A stretch of DNA of 64,000 bases. Source: Altericroceibacterium xinjiangense (lineage in GTDB: Bacteria; Pseudomonadota; Alphaproteobacteria; Sphingomonadales; Sphingomonadaceae). Made by a program: the position numbers and the translations under genes. This document shows, one piece after another, positions 9,893 through 18,787 of the stretch. Positions within the stretch are counted from its first letter, which is position 1. Every line of letters begins with the position of its first letter. The notes under the pieces were generated by a model, which did not search any database, was not told the origin of the DNA, and saw only the letters and a list, made by a program, of their open reading frames with translations. The stretch is taken from NCBI RefSeq assembly GCF_003958635.1, contig NZ_RSEK01000001.1, forward strand, positions 248,001 through 312,000, in the 5' to 3' direction.

Positions 9893-10712
9893 GCGTCCCG
9901 TCCTTCCCGCTCCCGCCCACCGGCAGAGTCCGGCCGGAATGGTGCCCGGATGCGGCAGCAATAAGCGTGTCCTGTTCGGCATCGGAGAACCGCAACCATC
10001 CATTGGGTCCAAGCCGCTCGACCGGACGATAGCGGATCTTGTACTGCATCCGCTGCGAACCTTCGACCCAATAGCCAAGATAGACATAAGGCAGGCCCGC
10101 TTCGGCAGCCCGGCGGATATGATCCAGGATGATGAAGTTCCCAAGCCCGTCGCGCGCCCCATGCTCCGGGTCGTAGAAGCTGTAGATCATCGACAACCCG
10201 TCCCCCTGCCGATCGGTAAGGCACGCCCCGATCAAGCGTCCCGGTTGCCCGTCTACGGAAGGTTCCCTGTACTCGATCACAAAGCTCGAGACGGCGGTGT
10301 GTTCCACCATGTCGGCATAATCGATTTCGTCCATCGCGGCCATGCCGCCGCCTGGATGACGGACCGTGAGATAGCGCTGCAGCAGCTCGAACTGTTCCGC
10401 TGTGGCCCATGGCTGGCATTCGGAAACGACAAGATCCGAATTGCGCCGCAGGCTCCGGCGCTGGCTGGAGGAAGGCTTGAATTCGCTCGCCACCACGCGC
10501 ACCGAAACGCACGCATGGCACTGCACGCAGCTGGGGCGATAGGCGACCGTCTGACTGCGACGAAACCCGATCCGCCCAAGCGCATCGTTGAGCTGCTCGG
10601 CATGACGGCCCTTCAGCTCAGTGAAGACCTTCCGCTCCGTCCGTCCGGCAAGATACGGGCACGGCGCAGGGCTCGTCACATAGAAGCGGGGGAAACGAAC
10701 TGGGGCCGTCAC
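9861..10712 (-). CDS. bpt: Aspartate/glutamate leucyltransferase (Bpt; arginyl-tRNA-protein transferase family)
   Basis: N-end rule enzyme of 283 residues that transfers Leu (or Arg) from tRNA to proteins with an acidic N-terminal residue, marking them for ClpAP degradation. The N-terminal family signature [16 protein letters not shown] is followed by [16 protein letters not shown], the Cys-rich part of the ATE N-domain. The C-terminal acyltransferase (GNAT-like) half includes [21 protein letters not shown] and LPYVYLGYW. Bacteria with this family usually carry Bpt rather than true Ate, and specificity cannot be read from the sequence alone. It lies just upstream of tamA, whose leader overlaps its 3' end. 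Confidence 0.92.
   Translation of the reverse strand: MTAPVRFPRFYVTSPAPCPYLAGRTERKVFTELKGRHAEQLNDALGRIGFRRSQTVAYRPSCVQCHACVSVRVVASEFKPSSSQRRSLRRNSDLVVSECQPWATAEQFELLQRYLTVRHPGGGMAAMDEIDYADMVEHTAVSSFVIEYREPSVDGQPGRLIGACLTDRQGDGLSMIYSFYDPEHGARDGLGNFIILDHIRRAAEAGLPYVYLGYWVEGSQRMQYKIRYRPVERLGPNGWLRFSDAEQDTLIAAASGHHSGRTLPVGGSGKDGTPGGQKQYDLG
9901..9907 (-). promoter_or_regulatory. SD supporting a CTG start of tamA
   Basis: GGAAGGA on the minus strand lies 8 nt before the CTG at 9892, inside the 3' end of bpt. None of the nearby ATG or TTG codons in the tamA frame has an SD of this quality. Confidence 0.4.
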
Positions 10713-10849
10713 GGGACTGGCGGTCTCTCTTTCAATCAGTTCCGGGCCAACGAATCACGATCTCTGGCACCGGTGTGGGACTCAGCCATTACGATAGCCG
10801 TATCTTGGGGCAAAAGCAGGATTAAATCCATCCGGGAAAGTGCCGAGGC

Positions 10850-12088
10850 TCAGTTAAGCTCCACATGGCCGACGGAGTAGCCCTTGGCCCTCAAGGCGTC
10901 GATCAGCGCATCGAGCTGGAAGCGATCGCGCGCCTCGCATTCGATGTCGGTCACCAGCCCCTTGGCGGGCAAGGTGGTGAAGATCCGCTGGTGATAGATC
11001 TCGATGATGTTGACCTGGTGCCGGTCGAATTCGCGCATCACCTTGAACAAGGCACCAGGACGATCCTGCAGGGTGATCCGAAGGCGCGCCAGTCGGCCTG
11101 AACGGGCAAGGTCGCGAAGCAGCACGTTTGCAAGCAGGCGGGTATCGATGTTCCCGCCGCACAGGACAATCCCGACATTGCGGCCGGCGAACAATTCCTT
11201 GTGGCTGCAGACGGCGGCCAGCCCGGCCGCGCCGGCCCCTTCGACCACGGTCTTTTCTATCTGCAACAGCAGCGCGACGGCGCTTTCCAGCGCCGGCTCA
11301 TCGACCAGCGCAATATCGTCCAGCAGCTTCGCCAGTGCCCCGCCGGTAAAAACCCCCGGCTCCTTCACGGCAATGCCTTCAGCCAGGGTATCGCCGCCGC
11401 AAGGCAGGTCCGTGCCCTTCAGGCGATTGTAAAGCGATGGGTACAGCTTCGCCTCGACGCCGATCAGCCCGACATCGGGCTTTAACGCCCGCGCCACCGT
11501 GCCCACGCCCGTGGCCAGCCCGCCGCCGCCGATCGGCAGCGCCAGCATGTCGATCTCGGGCGCATCCTCGAACATCTCGAGTGCGACGGTCCCCTGCCCG
11601 GCTGCAATCGCCGGATCGTCGAACGGATGCACGAAGGTGAGCCCAAGCTCCTTCTCCAGCTTGCAGGCGTGGGCGGCAGCATCGTCGAAGGTCTCCCCTT
11701 CCAGCACCACCTTGCCGCCGACTTGCTCGGTCTGCATCACCTTCACCATCGGCGTGGTGCGCGGCATCACGATGGTGACGGGTACGCCCAGCCGGGTGCC
11801 GTGATAGGACAAGCCTTGCGCGTGATTGCCGGCGGACGCGGCGATTACCCCCCGGTCGCGCTGCGTCTTGTCCATCACCAGCAGCTTGTTCAGCGCCCCG
11901 CGTTCCTTGTAGGATGCGGTGAACTGCAGGTTCTCGAACTTCAGCCAGATCTGCGCCCCAGTGATCTCGGAAAGAGTGCGGCTGTGCATCGTCGGCGTGC
12001 GCACCAGCGCGCCGGACACGCGCTGGGCCGCTGCCCTCACGTCATCGATCGTGACGGTCGGCTCGAGAGTCTGGGTATCGCTCATCAT
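10850..12088 (-). CDS. ilvA: Threonine ammonia-lyase (serine/threonine dehydratase) with C-terminal ACT domain
   Basis: PLP enzyme of 412 residues that deaminates threonine to 2-oxobutanoate, the entry to isoleucine synthesis; it may also act on serine. The PLP lysine is in FTASYKERGALNKL, the substrate Asn/Gly loop is SAGNHAQGL, and the phosphate-binding glycine loop is PIGGGGLATG. An ACT domain covers about residues 330-412 (RLRITLQDRPGALFKVM) and suggests feedback control. This is the short, single-ACT form, which could also be called tdcB-like. Two ATGs are adjacent (12088 and 12085); the SD is weak for both. It is divergent from the dehydrogenase gene at 12186. Confidence 0.92.
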   Translation of the reverse strand: MMSDTQTLEPTVTIDDVRAAAQRVSGALVRTPTMHSRTLSEITGAQIWLKFENLQFTASYKERGALNKLLVMDKTQRDRGVIAASAGNHAQGLSYHGTRLGVPVTIVMPRTTPMVKVMQTEQVGGKVVLEGETFDDAAAHACKLEKELGLTFVHPFDDPAIAAGQGTVALEMFEDAPEIDMLALPIGGGGLATGVGTVARALKPDVGLIGVEAKLYPSLYNRLKGTDLPCGGDTLAEGIAVKEPGVFTGGALAKLLDDIALVDEPALESAVALLLQIEKTVVEGAGAAGLAAVCSHKELFAGRNVGIVLCGGNIDTRLLANVLLRDLARSGRLARLRITLQDRPGALFKVMREFDRHQVNIIEIYHQRIFTTLPAKGLVTDIECEARDRFQLDALIDALRAKGYSVGHVELN

Positions 12089-12185
12089 GCGCGGCCTATC
12101 GGAAAATGCGGTGCAAGGGAAACGCTCGATTTTCACCGCAAGCTCCCGATTGCTTTCACCGCTCCAAGACGGCACGGAACGATCC

Positions 12186-13088
12186 ATGAGCACCAGCAAG
12201 AGCATCGCCTTTCTCGGTCTCGGCGTCATGGGCGCGCCGATGGCCGGCCATCTTGCCCGCGCCGGGCACCGGGTAACCGTCTACAATCGGACCGCTTCGC
12301 GCGCAGCCGAATGGGTCGAACGGCATGAAGCCCAGGGCCTGAATGTCGCCTCGGCCGCTACTCCGGCCGAAGCGGCGCGTGGCCAGGACATCGTGCTGAC
12401 GTGCGTCGGTAACGACCGGGACCTTACCGAAGTCGTGCTGGGTAACGACGGCGCGCTGGCTGCGATGGAACGCGGCGCCTTGTTCGTCGATCACACCACC
12501 ATTTCGCCCGCGCTCGCCCGCCGTATCGCCGAGGAAGCGAAAGGGGCCGGCGTGCTTGCCCTCGATGCGCCGGTTTCGGGCGGTCAGGCCGGGGCCGAAA
12601 ACGGCCGACTGGCAATCATGTGCGGCGGCAGTGCTGACGCGATGGAGCGCGCCCGTCCGGTGATGGAGGCTTATGCCGCGCGCATCGTTCATGTCGGAGA
12701 TGCGGGGATGGGCCAGGCCACCAAGGCCGTGAACCAGATCTGCATCGCCGGAACGCTCGCGGGACTTTCCGAAGCCGTTCGTTTCGCTGCGGAGGCAGGG
12801 CTCGAAATGGACAAGGTGCTCGAAGCGATTTCCGGAGGCGCTGCGCAAAGCTGGCAGATGGAGAACCGCTGGAACACGATGGCGCGGGGCGAATTCGATT
12901 TCGGGTTCGCAATCGACTGGATGCGCAAGGATCTCGCCATCGCACTGGAAGAAGCCCGCGCAATGGGCGTCTCGCTGCCGGTCACCGCGCTGGTCGATCA
13001 GTTTTACGGCCAGGTCCAGGCCCAGGGCGGCGGACGGCAGGACACCAGCGCGCTGATCCGCCACTTGCCGAAGGGAGAAGGACGATGA
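12186..13088 (+). CDS. NAD(P)-dependent beta-hydroxyacid dehydrogenase (3-hydroxyisobutyrate dehydrogenase family)
   Basis: Oxidoreductase of 300 residues. The N-terminal Rossmann domain has the family signature FLGLGVMGAPMAGHL. The substrate-binding block is DAPVSGGQAGAENG. The catalytic lysine is in GQATKAVNQ (the usual form is G-x-x-x-K-x-x-N). The C-terminal helical domain completes it. Candidate substrates are 3-hydroxyisobutyrate, tartronate semialdehyde or succinate semialdehyde, and the sequence does not decide among them. Its stop overlaps the next start by 4 nt (ATGA), so it forms a translationally coupled pair with the amidohydrolase. An ATG in the same frame upstream at 11919 lies inside the divergent ilvA gene and is not the start. 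Confidence 0.9.
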   Translation: MSTSKSIAFLGLGVMGAPMAGHLARAGHRVTVYNRTASRAAEWVERHEAQGLNVASAATPAEAARGQDIVLTCVGNDRDLTEVVLGNDGALAAMERGALFVDHTTISPALARRIAEEAKGAGVLALDAPVSGGQAGAENGRLAIMCGGSADAMERARPVMEAYAARIVHVGDAGMGQATKAVNQICIAGTLAGLSEAVRFAAEAGLEMDKVLEAISGGAAQSWQMENRWNTMARGEFDFGFAIDWMRKDLAIALEEARAMGVSLPVTALVDQFYGQVQAQGGGRQDTSALIRHLPKGEGR

Positions 13089-14743
13089 TCGTGCGCGCAC
13101 TGGCGGCGGCGCTTCTTCTGACCCTCCCCGCACCGGTTTTGGCCGATATCCTGGTCGACAACATCGACGGCATCTCGGCCGACCGCAACGGCGATATCGC
13201 CCGCTTCTCCGGAATGCTGATCGATGACAACGGGCGGATCGTGCAAATCCTTCAGCGCGGGGAACGCCCGGCCGAACGTCCCGATTACCGGGTCGACGGA
13301 GAAGGCCGCACGGTCATCCCCGGCCTGATCGATGCCCACGCTCATGTGATGGAGCTCGGTTTTGCGGCGCTGACGCTCGATCTTTCCGACACCCGGTCGC
13401 TGGAAGAAGCGCAGGCGAAGATCGCAGCCTACGCCGCCGCGAACCCGGATCGTCCCTGGATCATCGGTCGCGGATGGAATCAGGAACTGTGGGGCCTCGG
13501 GCGCTTCCCCACCGCTGCCGAGCTCGACGCGGTGGTACCCGACCGGCCCGTCTGGCTTGATCGGGTGGACAGCCACGCCGGCTGGGCGAACACCCTGGCT
13601 CTGAAGGCGGCAGGCATTACCGCGAAAACCGCCGATCCGGCAGGCGGACGGATTGAGCGGCTACCGAAGTCCCGGCAGCCGGCAGGCGTGCTGGTCGATG
13701 CCGCGCGCGCGCTGGTCGCGGATCACGTGCCGACGCCCCGCCCGCAGGACCGGGATCTGGCGCTTCAGGAAGCGCAGCAGGCGCTACTGCGGAACGGTGT
13801 CACGGCGGTTGCCGACATGGGGACCAGCCTTGAGGACTGGATGACTTACCGCCGCGCAGGCGATGAGGGGCGGCTGCAGGTTCGGATCATGTCCTACGCC
13901 AAGGGCATTCCCGAAATGCTCATGATCGGTGGCAGCGGCCCTACCCCCTGGCTTTACGAGGACCGGCTGCGCCTGAACGGGATCAAGCTCTATCTCGATG
14001 GAGCGCTCGGCTCGCGCGGGGCCTCGCTCAAGCAGCCTTATGCCGATGCACCGGACAGCGAAGGGCTGCAATTGCTCAACGGAACGCAGCTGCGCAACCT
14101 GATGAGCCGGGCGGCAATGAACAATTTCCAGGTCGCCGTTCACGCGATCGGCGATGCCGCCAACGCAGAGGTGCTCGACGCAGTTGACGACTTGTCGCAG
14201 GACTTCACGGGAGACAGGCGCTGGCGGATCGAGCACGCGCAGATCGTCGAACCGGCGGACATTCCCCGCTTCGGCCAGCACGGCGTCATCGCTTCGATGC
14301 AGCCGGTCCACCAGATTTCCGACCGCCTGATGGCCGAAGCACGACTGGGACCGGAACGGCTCACCGGTGCCTATGCGTGGCGCTCGATCCTCGAAGCGGG
14401 CGCCACGCTCGCCTTCGGGTCCGACGCCCCGGTGGAAGCGCCCGATCCCTTCGCCGGAATGGCTGCGGCGGTCAGCCGGGAAGACGCCAGCGGGCAACCG
14501 GCGGGCGGATGGCAGCCGCAGGAGACGATCAGCCGGGAACAAGCCCTTGCCGCCTACACGGCGGAAGCGGCCTATGCCGGGTTTGCCGAAGGACACTTTG
14601 GCCGCCTGATCCCCGGCGAAAGGGCGGACTTCGTGATCCTTGACCGCAACCCGCTGCAAGCCAGCCCGGAGGAACTGCGGAACGCCCGGGTTCTGGAAAC
14701 CTGGGTCGGCGGCCGCAAGCTCTACGAGGATCCGGGCAATTAG
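13085..14743 (+). CDS. Exported amidohydrolase (YtcJ-like, amidohydrolase family 3)
   Basis: Metal-dependent hydrolase of 552 residues with a signal peptide at about 1-20 (cleavage after PVLA), so it should act in the periplasm. Metal-binding and family motifs are PGLIDAHAHVMELG, the mid-domain KLYLDGALGSRGA, the His in QVAVHAIGDAAN, RIEHAQIV, and FGSDAPVEAPDPFAGM. This order is typical of YtcJ-type enzymes of unknown substrate. It is translationally coupled to the dehydrogenase upstream. It ends 4 nt before the low-GC gene at 14748. No substrate can be assigned. Confidence 0.9.
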   Translation: MIVRALAAALLLTLPAPVLADILVDNIDGISADRNGDIARFSGMLIDDNGRIVQILQRGERPAERPDYRVDGEGRTVIPGLIDAHAHVMELGFAALTLDLSDTRSLEEAQAKIAAYAAANPDRPWIIGRGWNQELWGLGRFPTAAELDAVVPDRPVWLDRVDSHAGWANTLALKAAGITAKTADPAGGRIERLPKSRQPAGVLVDAARALVADHVPTPRPQDRDLALQEAQQALLRNGVTAVADMGTSLEDWMTYRRAGDEGRLQVRIMSYAKGIPEMLMIGGSGPTPWLYEDRLRLNGIKLYLDGALGSRGASLKQPYADAPDSEGLQLLNGTQLRNLMSRAAMNNFQVAVHAIGDAANAEVLDAVDDLSQDFTGDRRWRIEHAQIVEPADIPRFGQHGVIASMQPVHQISDRLMAEARLGPERLTGAYAWRSILEAGATLAFGSDAPVEAPDPFAGMAAAVSREDASGQPAGGWQPQETISREQALAAYTAEAAYAGFAEGHFGRLIPGERADFVILDRNPLQASPEELRNARVLETWVGGRKLYEDPGN

Positions 14744-14747
14744 CACG

Positions 14748-15335
14748 GTGAGCGAGCCGGAGGCCTCTGAGCACGGCGGCGCGTCAACAAATAGATTTTG
14801 GGATTGGGTCGAAACGAGTCTGTTCTGCAACTGGGTGCTAATTCCGTTGGGTGCAGCGCTTTTCTATGCATCTCTCAACATCAGTGATCGCGTCGGTATC
14901 AGTGAAGCGGCTGTGAATGTCACACCGGTCAAGATCACGGGTGAGCTCCATCGGACGGGCTATCGAGAGCGTCAACTAGTCTTGACGAAAACTAGTGGCC
15001 AAAGAGTGGGGTTAAGCTGCGGTGCAGAGTACCTGGCGTCCGATTGCTTCCCGAGCTCCTTACGCAACCAGTTGCCCATGAGGGTCGAGGTTGAGGTTTT
15101 TCCCTTCAAAGGTAGTAACATCATTCTATCAATTTACGACGATACCGGGGCTACAGTTGCATCCCGCATCACGCGTGAGAAGCAATTGAACGGGCTCGAT
15201 CAGGGAGCAAAAAAATCGAGCTGGGGCGGAAACTTTTTCATAGGCTCCATCCTGGGATTAATGATGGCGACAGTGCGGTACGCTTTATTTGTCTGGCGCG
15301 CACGGCGCCGCAAACGAAAATCTCTTGCCTGTTAG
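14748..15335 (+). CDS. Hypothetical membrane protein of atypical composition
   Basis: Not recognised. It has 195 residues from a GTG at 14748, with one membrane helix near residues 25-42 (CNWVLIPLGAALFYASL) and another near 160-181 (FFIGSILGLMMATVRYALFVW). The region between them would be periplasmic and holds two Cys residues (SCGAEYLASDC) that could form a disulfide. The C-terminus is a basic cluster (RARRRKRK). Base composition is visibly lower in GC, near 50% by eye, and codons such as CTA, TTA and AGT appear that are rare in the neighbours. This points to recent acquisition. It sits between the amidohydrolase and the convergent tatC. No RBS is obvious, so translation may depend on the gene upstream. 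Confidence 0.6.
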   Translation: MSEPEASEHGGASTNRFWDWVETSLFCNWVLIPLGAALFYASLNISDRVGISEAAVNVTPVKITGELHRTGYRERQLVLTKTSGQRVGLSCGAEYLASDCFPSSLRNQLPMRVEVEVFPFKGSNIILSIYDDTGATVASRITREKQLNGLDQGAKKSSWGGNFFIGSILGLMMATVRYALFVWRARRRKRKSLAC

Positions 15336-15426
15336 ACCTAGGCCGGATCACACATTTTCGGCGATATGGCACCGATCACCTGCCTGCTGACCCGGAAACC
15401 GCCGCCTGAAGTCCTGGACTTCCCGG

Positions 15427-16245
15427 TCAGGCAGGGGGCGGCACATCGGAGGTGGATACCGCCTCTTCCGCCTGTGCAGCCTCCTGCTTCGCGGCCTTGT
15501 TCTCGCTGAAACGCATCACCAACAGCGAGCCTTCGAACAGGATCAGGAGCGGGATCGCCAGCATCAGCTGGGAAATTATGTCGGGGGGCGTGATTACCGC
15601 CGAAACAGCAAACACCGCCACGATCACATAACGGCGTGCGGTGACCAACTGCTCCCGCGAGACGATCCCCGCACGGTTGAGCAGCATCAGCAGCACCGGG
15701 AGCAGGAAGCTGGCCCCGAAGGCGAGAATGAACTGCATCACCAGACTGAGGTATTCACCCATCGCGGGCAGCGCTTCCTGGCGCAGTCCCCCAGTCACAC
15801 CCTGAAATCCCAGGAACCAGCGGAACGCGGTCGGCATCACGACGAAATAAGCCAGCGACGCACCCATCGTGAACAGCACCGGGGTCGCAATCAGGAACGG
15901 CAGGAACGCCTTCTTCTCGTTGGAATAAAGTCCCGGGGCAATGAAGGCCCATAACTGGTTGGCTATGATCGGGAAGCTGACGAAGAACGCGGCGAACATC
16001 GCCACCTTGATCTCCACGAAGAACGCTTCGTAGAGCGCGGTATAGACCAGCCGCCCCTCACCCGCCGGGAACGCGGCGGTCAGCGGGCGGACGAGAATTC
16101 CGAATATGTCGTCCGCGAAGTAGATGCAGACGGCAAAGGCCACGGCAAACGCGGCCACGGCACGCACCAGCCGGGAACGCAGCTCGATCAGGTGATCCAG
16201 CAGCGGTGCCTGCGTCTCATCGATGTCGCGAATCTGGAAAGCCAT
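15427..16245 (-). CDS. tatC: Sec-independent protein translocase TatC
   Basis: Core twin-arginine translocase subunit of 272 residues that binds the RR signal peptide together with TatB. Six membrane helices are visible. The N-terminal LLDHLIELRSRL matches the conserved signal-peptide binding region, and the first-loop FAAFFVSFPIIANQLWAFIAPGLY motif region is intact (Glu in YSNEKKAF). A C-terminal tail of about 30 residues rich in Ala and Glu is cytoplasmic. It starts 9 nt after the tatB stop and is the last gene of the tatABC operon. Confidence 0.97.
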   Translation of the reverse strand: MAFQIRDIDETQAPLLDHLIELRSRLVRAVAAFAVAFAVCIYFADDIFGILVRPLTAAFPAGEGRLVYTALYEAFFVEIKVAMFAAFFVSFPIIANQLWAFIAPGLYSNEKKAFLPFLIATPVLFTMGASLAYFVVMPTAFRWFLGFQGVTGGLRQEALPAMGEYLSLVMQFILAFGASFLLPVLLMLLNRAGIVSREQLVTARRYVIVAVFAVSAVITPPDIISQLMLAIPLLILFEGSLLVMRFSENKAAKQEAAQAEEAVSTSDVPPPA

Positions 16246-16254
16246 GAGACCGCC

Positions 16255-16653
16255 TTAGGACGGCGGACGCGGCGTGTTGAGCGGCAATTGCGGCTCCTCG
16301 CTTTCGCGTAGCGGTTCCATCTCGACTGGCGGCAGGCGCGCTTCCGCGCCGGCGGGCACTTCAGGGCCCGGATTGGCGGCGGTTTTCGGCGGCGGTGCGC
16401 CTTCGACCACGTCCCCGCCCGGGTGTTCTGCCATGATCCGGGCGTTCTGTTCGCGCCACTTGCGCTCCATGTCCTCCATTTCCGCCTCGCGCACCATGGC
16501 GTCGAGCCCAGTGCGGAAATGGGTGGAGACGCGGCGGATCTTGCCGATCCAGCGCCCGGCGGTTCGCAAGGCGAGCGGCAGGTCCTTCGGGCCGATTACG
16601 ACGACGGCCACGATGACGATCAGCAACAGCTCGGTTGCGCCAATATCGAACAT
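16255..16653 (-). CDS. tatB: Sec-independent protein translocase TatB
   Basis: Twin-arginine translocase subunit of 132 residues. The N-terminal membrane helix (FDIGATELLLIVIVAVVVIGP) is followed by the conserved P-K-D/L-P hinge and an amphipathic helix (ALRTAGRWIGKIRRVSTHF). The C-terminal 60 residues are Pro/Glu-rich and disordered. It lies 19 nt after tatA. Confidence 0.95.
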   Translation of the reverse strand: MFDIGATELLLIVIVAVVVIGPKDLPLALRTAGRWIGKIRRVSTHFRTGLDAMVREAEMEDMERKWREQNARIMAEHPGGDVVEGAPPPKTAANPGPEVPAGAEARLPPVEMEPLRESEEPQLPLNTPRPPS

Positions 16654-16672
16654 GGGCGCTTCCTAAAGGAGT

Positions 16673-16933
16673 TCAGCCGATTTTCTTGTCGACCGGCTCG
16701 ACCGGCCTGGATTCGGGCATGACTTCGGACACCGGCTTCACCGTCGGTTGGGCTTCGTTGCTCGGCCCCTCGATTCGCGGGCGCGCAGCAGCTGTGTCCT
16801 CGTCATTCAGGCCTTGGCGGAAGCTCTTCACGCCTTTGCCGAAATCGCCCATCATCTCGGAAATCCGGCCCCGACCGAACAGCACGAGGATCACGAGTGC
16901 GATGATCAGGATTTGAAACGGTCCGATATTCAC
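16673..16933 (-). CDS. tatA: Sec-independent protein translocase TatA
   Basis: Pore-forming component of 86 residues. A short helix (PFQILIIALVILVLFGRGRI) is followed by an amphipathic segment with the conserved GDFGKGVKSFRQGL and a charged, disordered tail. Placed first in tatABC. In many alphaproteobacteria scpA and scpB lie between nagZ and tatA, but here only 84 nt separate the two. Confidence 0.96.
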   Translation of the reverse strand: MNIGPFQILIIALVILVLFGRGRISEMMGDFGKGVKSFRQGLNDEDTAAARPRIEGPSNEAQPTVKPVSEVMPESRPVEPVDKKIG

Positions 16934-17017
16934 GGGAAACCTCCAGTAGCTCGCCCCTCATCTAGGCGCTTTGGTTTGCCTTTTCCAGCGCGACCCGCAA
17001 ATGGAGAGCCGCTCGGC

Positions 17018-18046
17018 TCAGTTGGCAACCGCTCCATCATCCTTGAGCAGGTTCAGCAGCGCCTCGCGCTTCGCGATCAGGTGCGCTCGATCGCTCGCCT
17101 CGCTGCTCTCCGTCCGCACGACAGCGCGGTGGAGCCGCTGGCGGGTTTCATCGGACATCGAAGGCAAGCGGCGGCTGATTTCCGACATGTCGTCGAACTT
17201 GCCCCAGCAATTGAGCACCAGGTCGCAGCCCGCCGCAATCGCCTGCTTGGCACGTTCGGGCACGCTGCCGGACAAGGCTTCCATGTCGAGATCGTCGCTG
17301 AGCAACAAGCCGTCGAAGCCTATCCGCTCCCGGATGATCGTATTGATCACGAACCGGGACAGTGTACCCGGGCTTTCCGCATCCCATGCCGTATAGCGGA
17401 TGTGAGCAGTCATCCCGATCGGCGCGTCGGCCAGCGCACGAAACGGGGCGAGATCGGTTTCCAGCTCCTCCTCGCTCGCGGTGACGGTCGGCAGTTCCTT
17501 GTGGCTGTCCGCAAAGGCCCGGCCATGGCCCGGCATGTGCTTGATGCAGCCCGCCACTCCGGCTCGGGCCATCCCGTCAAGCACCGCGCGGCCGAGCGCC
17601 GCCACCCGGAGAGGGTCCTCACCGAACGCCCGCTCCCCGATCACGTCGTGGGCGCCCGGCTGGCGAACGTCGAGCAACGGCAGGTAATTGAGGGTAACGC
17701 CCACCTCCGCCAGATCGAGCGCGAGGATCTCTGCGTTGACACGGGCTGCCTCAATCGCGCTTGCCGGCGCCCGTTCGTAAAGCTTTCCGAATGTGGCTGC
17801 GGGCGGATAGGCATCCCACTCCGGCGGCTTCATCCGCGCCACTCGCCCGCCTTCCTGATCGATTGAGACCAGCAGGTCCGCGCGCCCGTGTATTTCGCGC
17901 AGCGAATCGGTCAGCGCCCTCAGCTGCTCCCGGTTCTCCACATTGCGGCCGAACAGGATGTATCCCGCCGGGTCGCTCTCGCGGAACAAAGCCCGCTCGG
18001 CATCGGTGAGGTGCGGTCCGGCGAAGCTGAAGATGGCAGGCGTCAT
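17018..18046 (-). CDS. nagZ: Beta-N-acetylhexosaminidase NagZ (glycoside hydrolase family 3)
   Basis: Cytoplasmic enzyme of 342 residues that removes GlcNAc from anhydromuropeptides during peptidoglycan recycling. Signatures are LLVSIDQEGGRVARM, KHMPGHGRAFADSHKELPTV (the loop with the Asp-His catalytic pair of NagZ) and the nucleophile region FDGLLLSDDLDMEAL. The ATG at 18046 aligns with the family N-terminus (TPAIFSFAGPHLTDAERA). A reading frame that extends upstream to 18169 overlaps the SPOR gene and is not used. It lies downstream of argS and the SPOR gene, a common alphaproteobacterial order. Confidence 0.95.
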   Translation of the reverse strand: MTPAIFSFAGPHLTDAERALFRESDPAGYILFGRNVENREQLRALTDSLREIHGRADLLVSIDQEGGRVARMKPPEWDAYPPAATFGKLYERAPASAIEAARVNAEILALDLAEVGVTLNYLPLLDVRQPGAHDVIGERAFGEDPLRVAALGRAVLDGMARAGVAGCIKHMPGHGRAFADSHKELPTVTASEEELETDLAPFRALADAPIGMTAHIRYTAWDAESPGTLSRFVINTIIRERIGFDGLLLSDDLDMEALSGSVPERAKQAIAAGCDLVLNCWGKFDDMSEISRRLPSMSDETRQRLHRAVVRTESSEASDRAHLIAKREALLNLLKDDGAVAN

Positions 18047-18098
18047 GCCCCGGCAATTCGCAGGATGCGGCGCGTTGCGCAAGCTCGTGCGGATACGG

Positions 18099-18785
18099 TC
18101 AGTGCTTGACCTCGCAGGCGCCGCCTTGCGCCTTGATCCGCTGGCACAAGTCATCGGCGGCCGGGACACTCGGCGCTACGGCCTGCAGGCGGAACACGGT
18201 CCCGATGTCGGCCTGCCCTTCCAGTATCCGGTGATTCACGCCGTCGAGCGCCGGAATCCGCCGCAGAAGATCGGACCAGCCACGCTGGGCTTCCTGCTTC
18301 GAGCTGAACGCGCCGACCTGCACGCCCACGGCGGGCTCCGTTTCACTTCCCTCGGCATCGACCTCACCGTCGGGCTCGACGTCGGGGATTTCGGTGACGG
18401 CAGCAGCTTCGGCTTGCCCCACGCGGATTTTCCGGGTGCGCCCCTCGCCCACCGCGAAGCTGAGGTCCCCGGTCCCGAGGTGGACTTTCCCGCCCGGATC
18501 TTCGGGTCGAACCTTGTAGGGGGCATCGGGCGCTTCGATCGTGCTGCCATCGGCCGCCGCCGATCCGCCGGATCCTTGCAGAAACCACCATCCCGCTGCC
18601 CCCAGCACTCCCAGAACCACCAGCGCGATCAACGCGAAGGCAATGGCCCGGCCTGTATCGATTCCCGGCTCTTCCTCTTCGTCTGCCTCCAGCCAGGGAA
18701 GGTGCCGGTCATCCTCGCGCCGAAGCTGCCCTGCGGATCCGCTCCGGGGCCTCGAGGTTTCGCGATCGGCTCCCGTCCCGCTCAC
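18099..18785 (-). CDS. SPOR domain-containing membrane protein
   Basis: Bitopic protein of 228 residues. It has a hydrophilic cytoplasmic N-terminus of about 45 residues, a membrane helix at about 46-68 (IAFALIALVVLGVLGAAGWWFL), a low-complexity periplasmic linker, and a C-terminal SPOR domain from about 148 (AVGVQVGAFSSKQEAQRGW). SPOR domains bind denuded glycan at the division site, so a septal role is likely. It starts 2 nt after the argS stop and precedes nagZ, which fits a peptidoglycan-related operon. Confidence 0.9.
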   Translation of the reverse strand: MSGTGADRETSRPRSGSAGQLRREDDRHLPWLEADEEEEPGIDTGRAIAFALIALVVLGVLGAAGWWFLQGSGGSAAADGSTIEAPDAPYKVRPEDPGGKVHLGTGDLSFAVGEGRTRKIRVGQAEAAAVTEIPDVEPDGEVDAEGSETEPAVGVQVGAFSSKQEAQRGWSDLLRRIPALDGVNHRILEGQADIGTVFRLQAVAPSVPAADDLCQRIKAQGGACEVKH

Positions 18786-18787
18786 CC

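Noticed and set aside
15379-15436. Inverted repeat CCTGCCTG/CAGGCAGG at the tatC end
   Set aside because: The arms are interrupted, 41 nt apart and partly within tatC; not convincing as a terminator.
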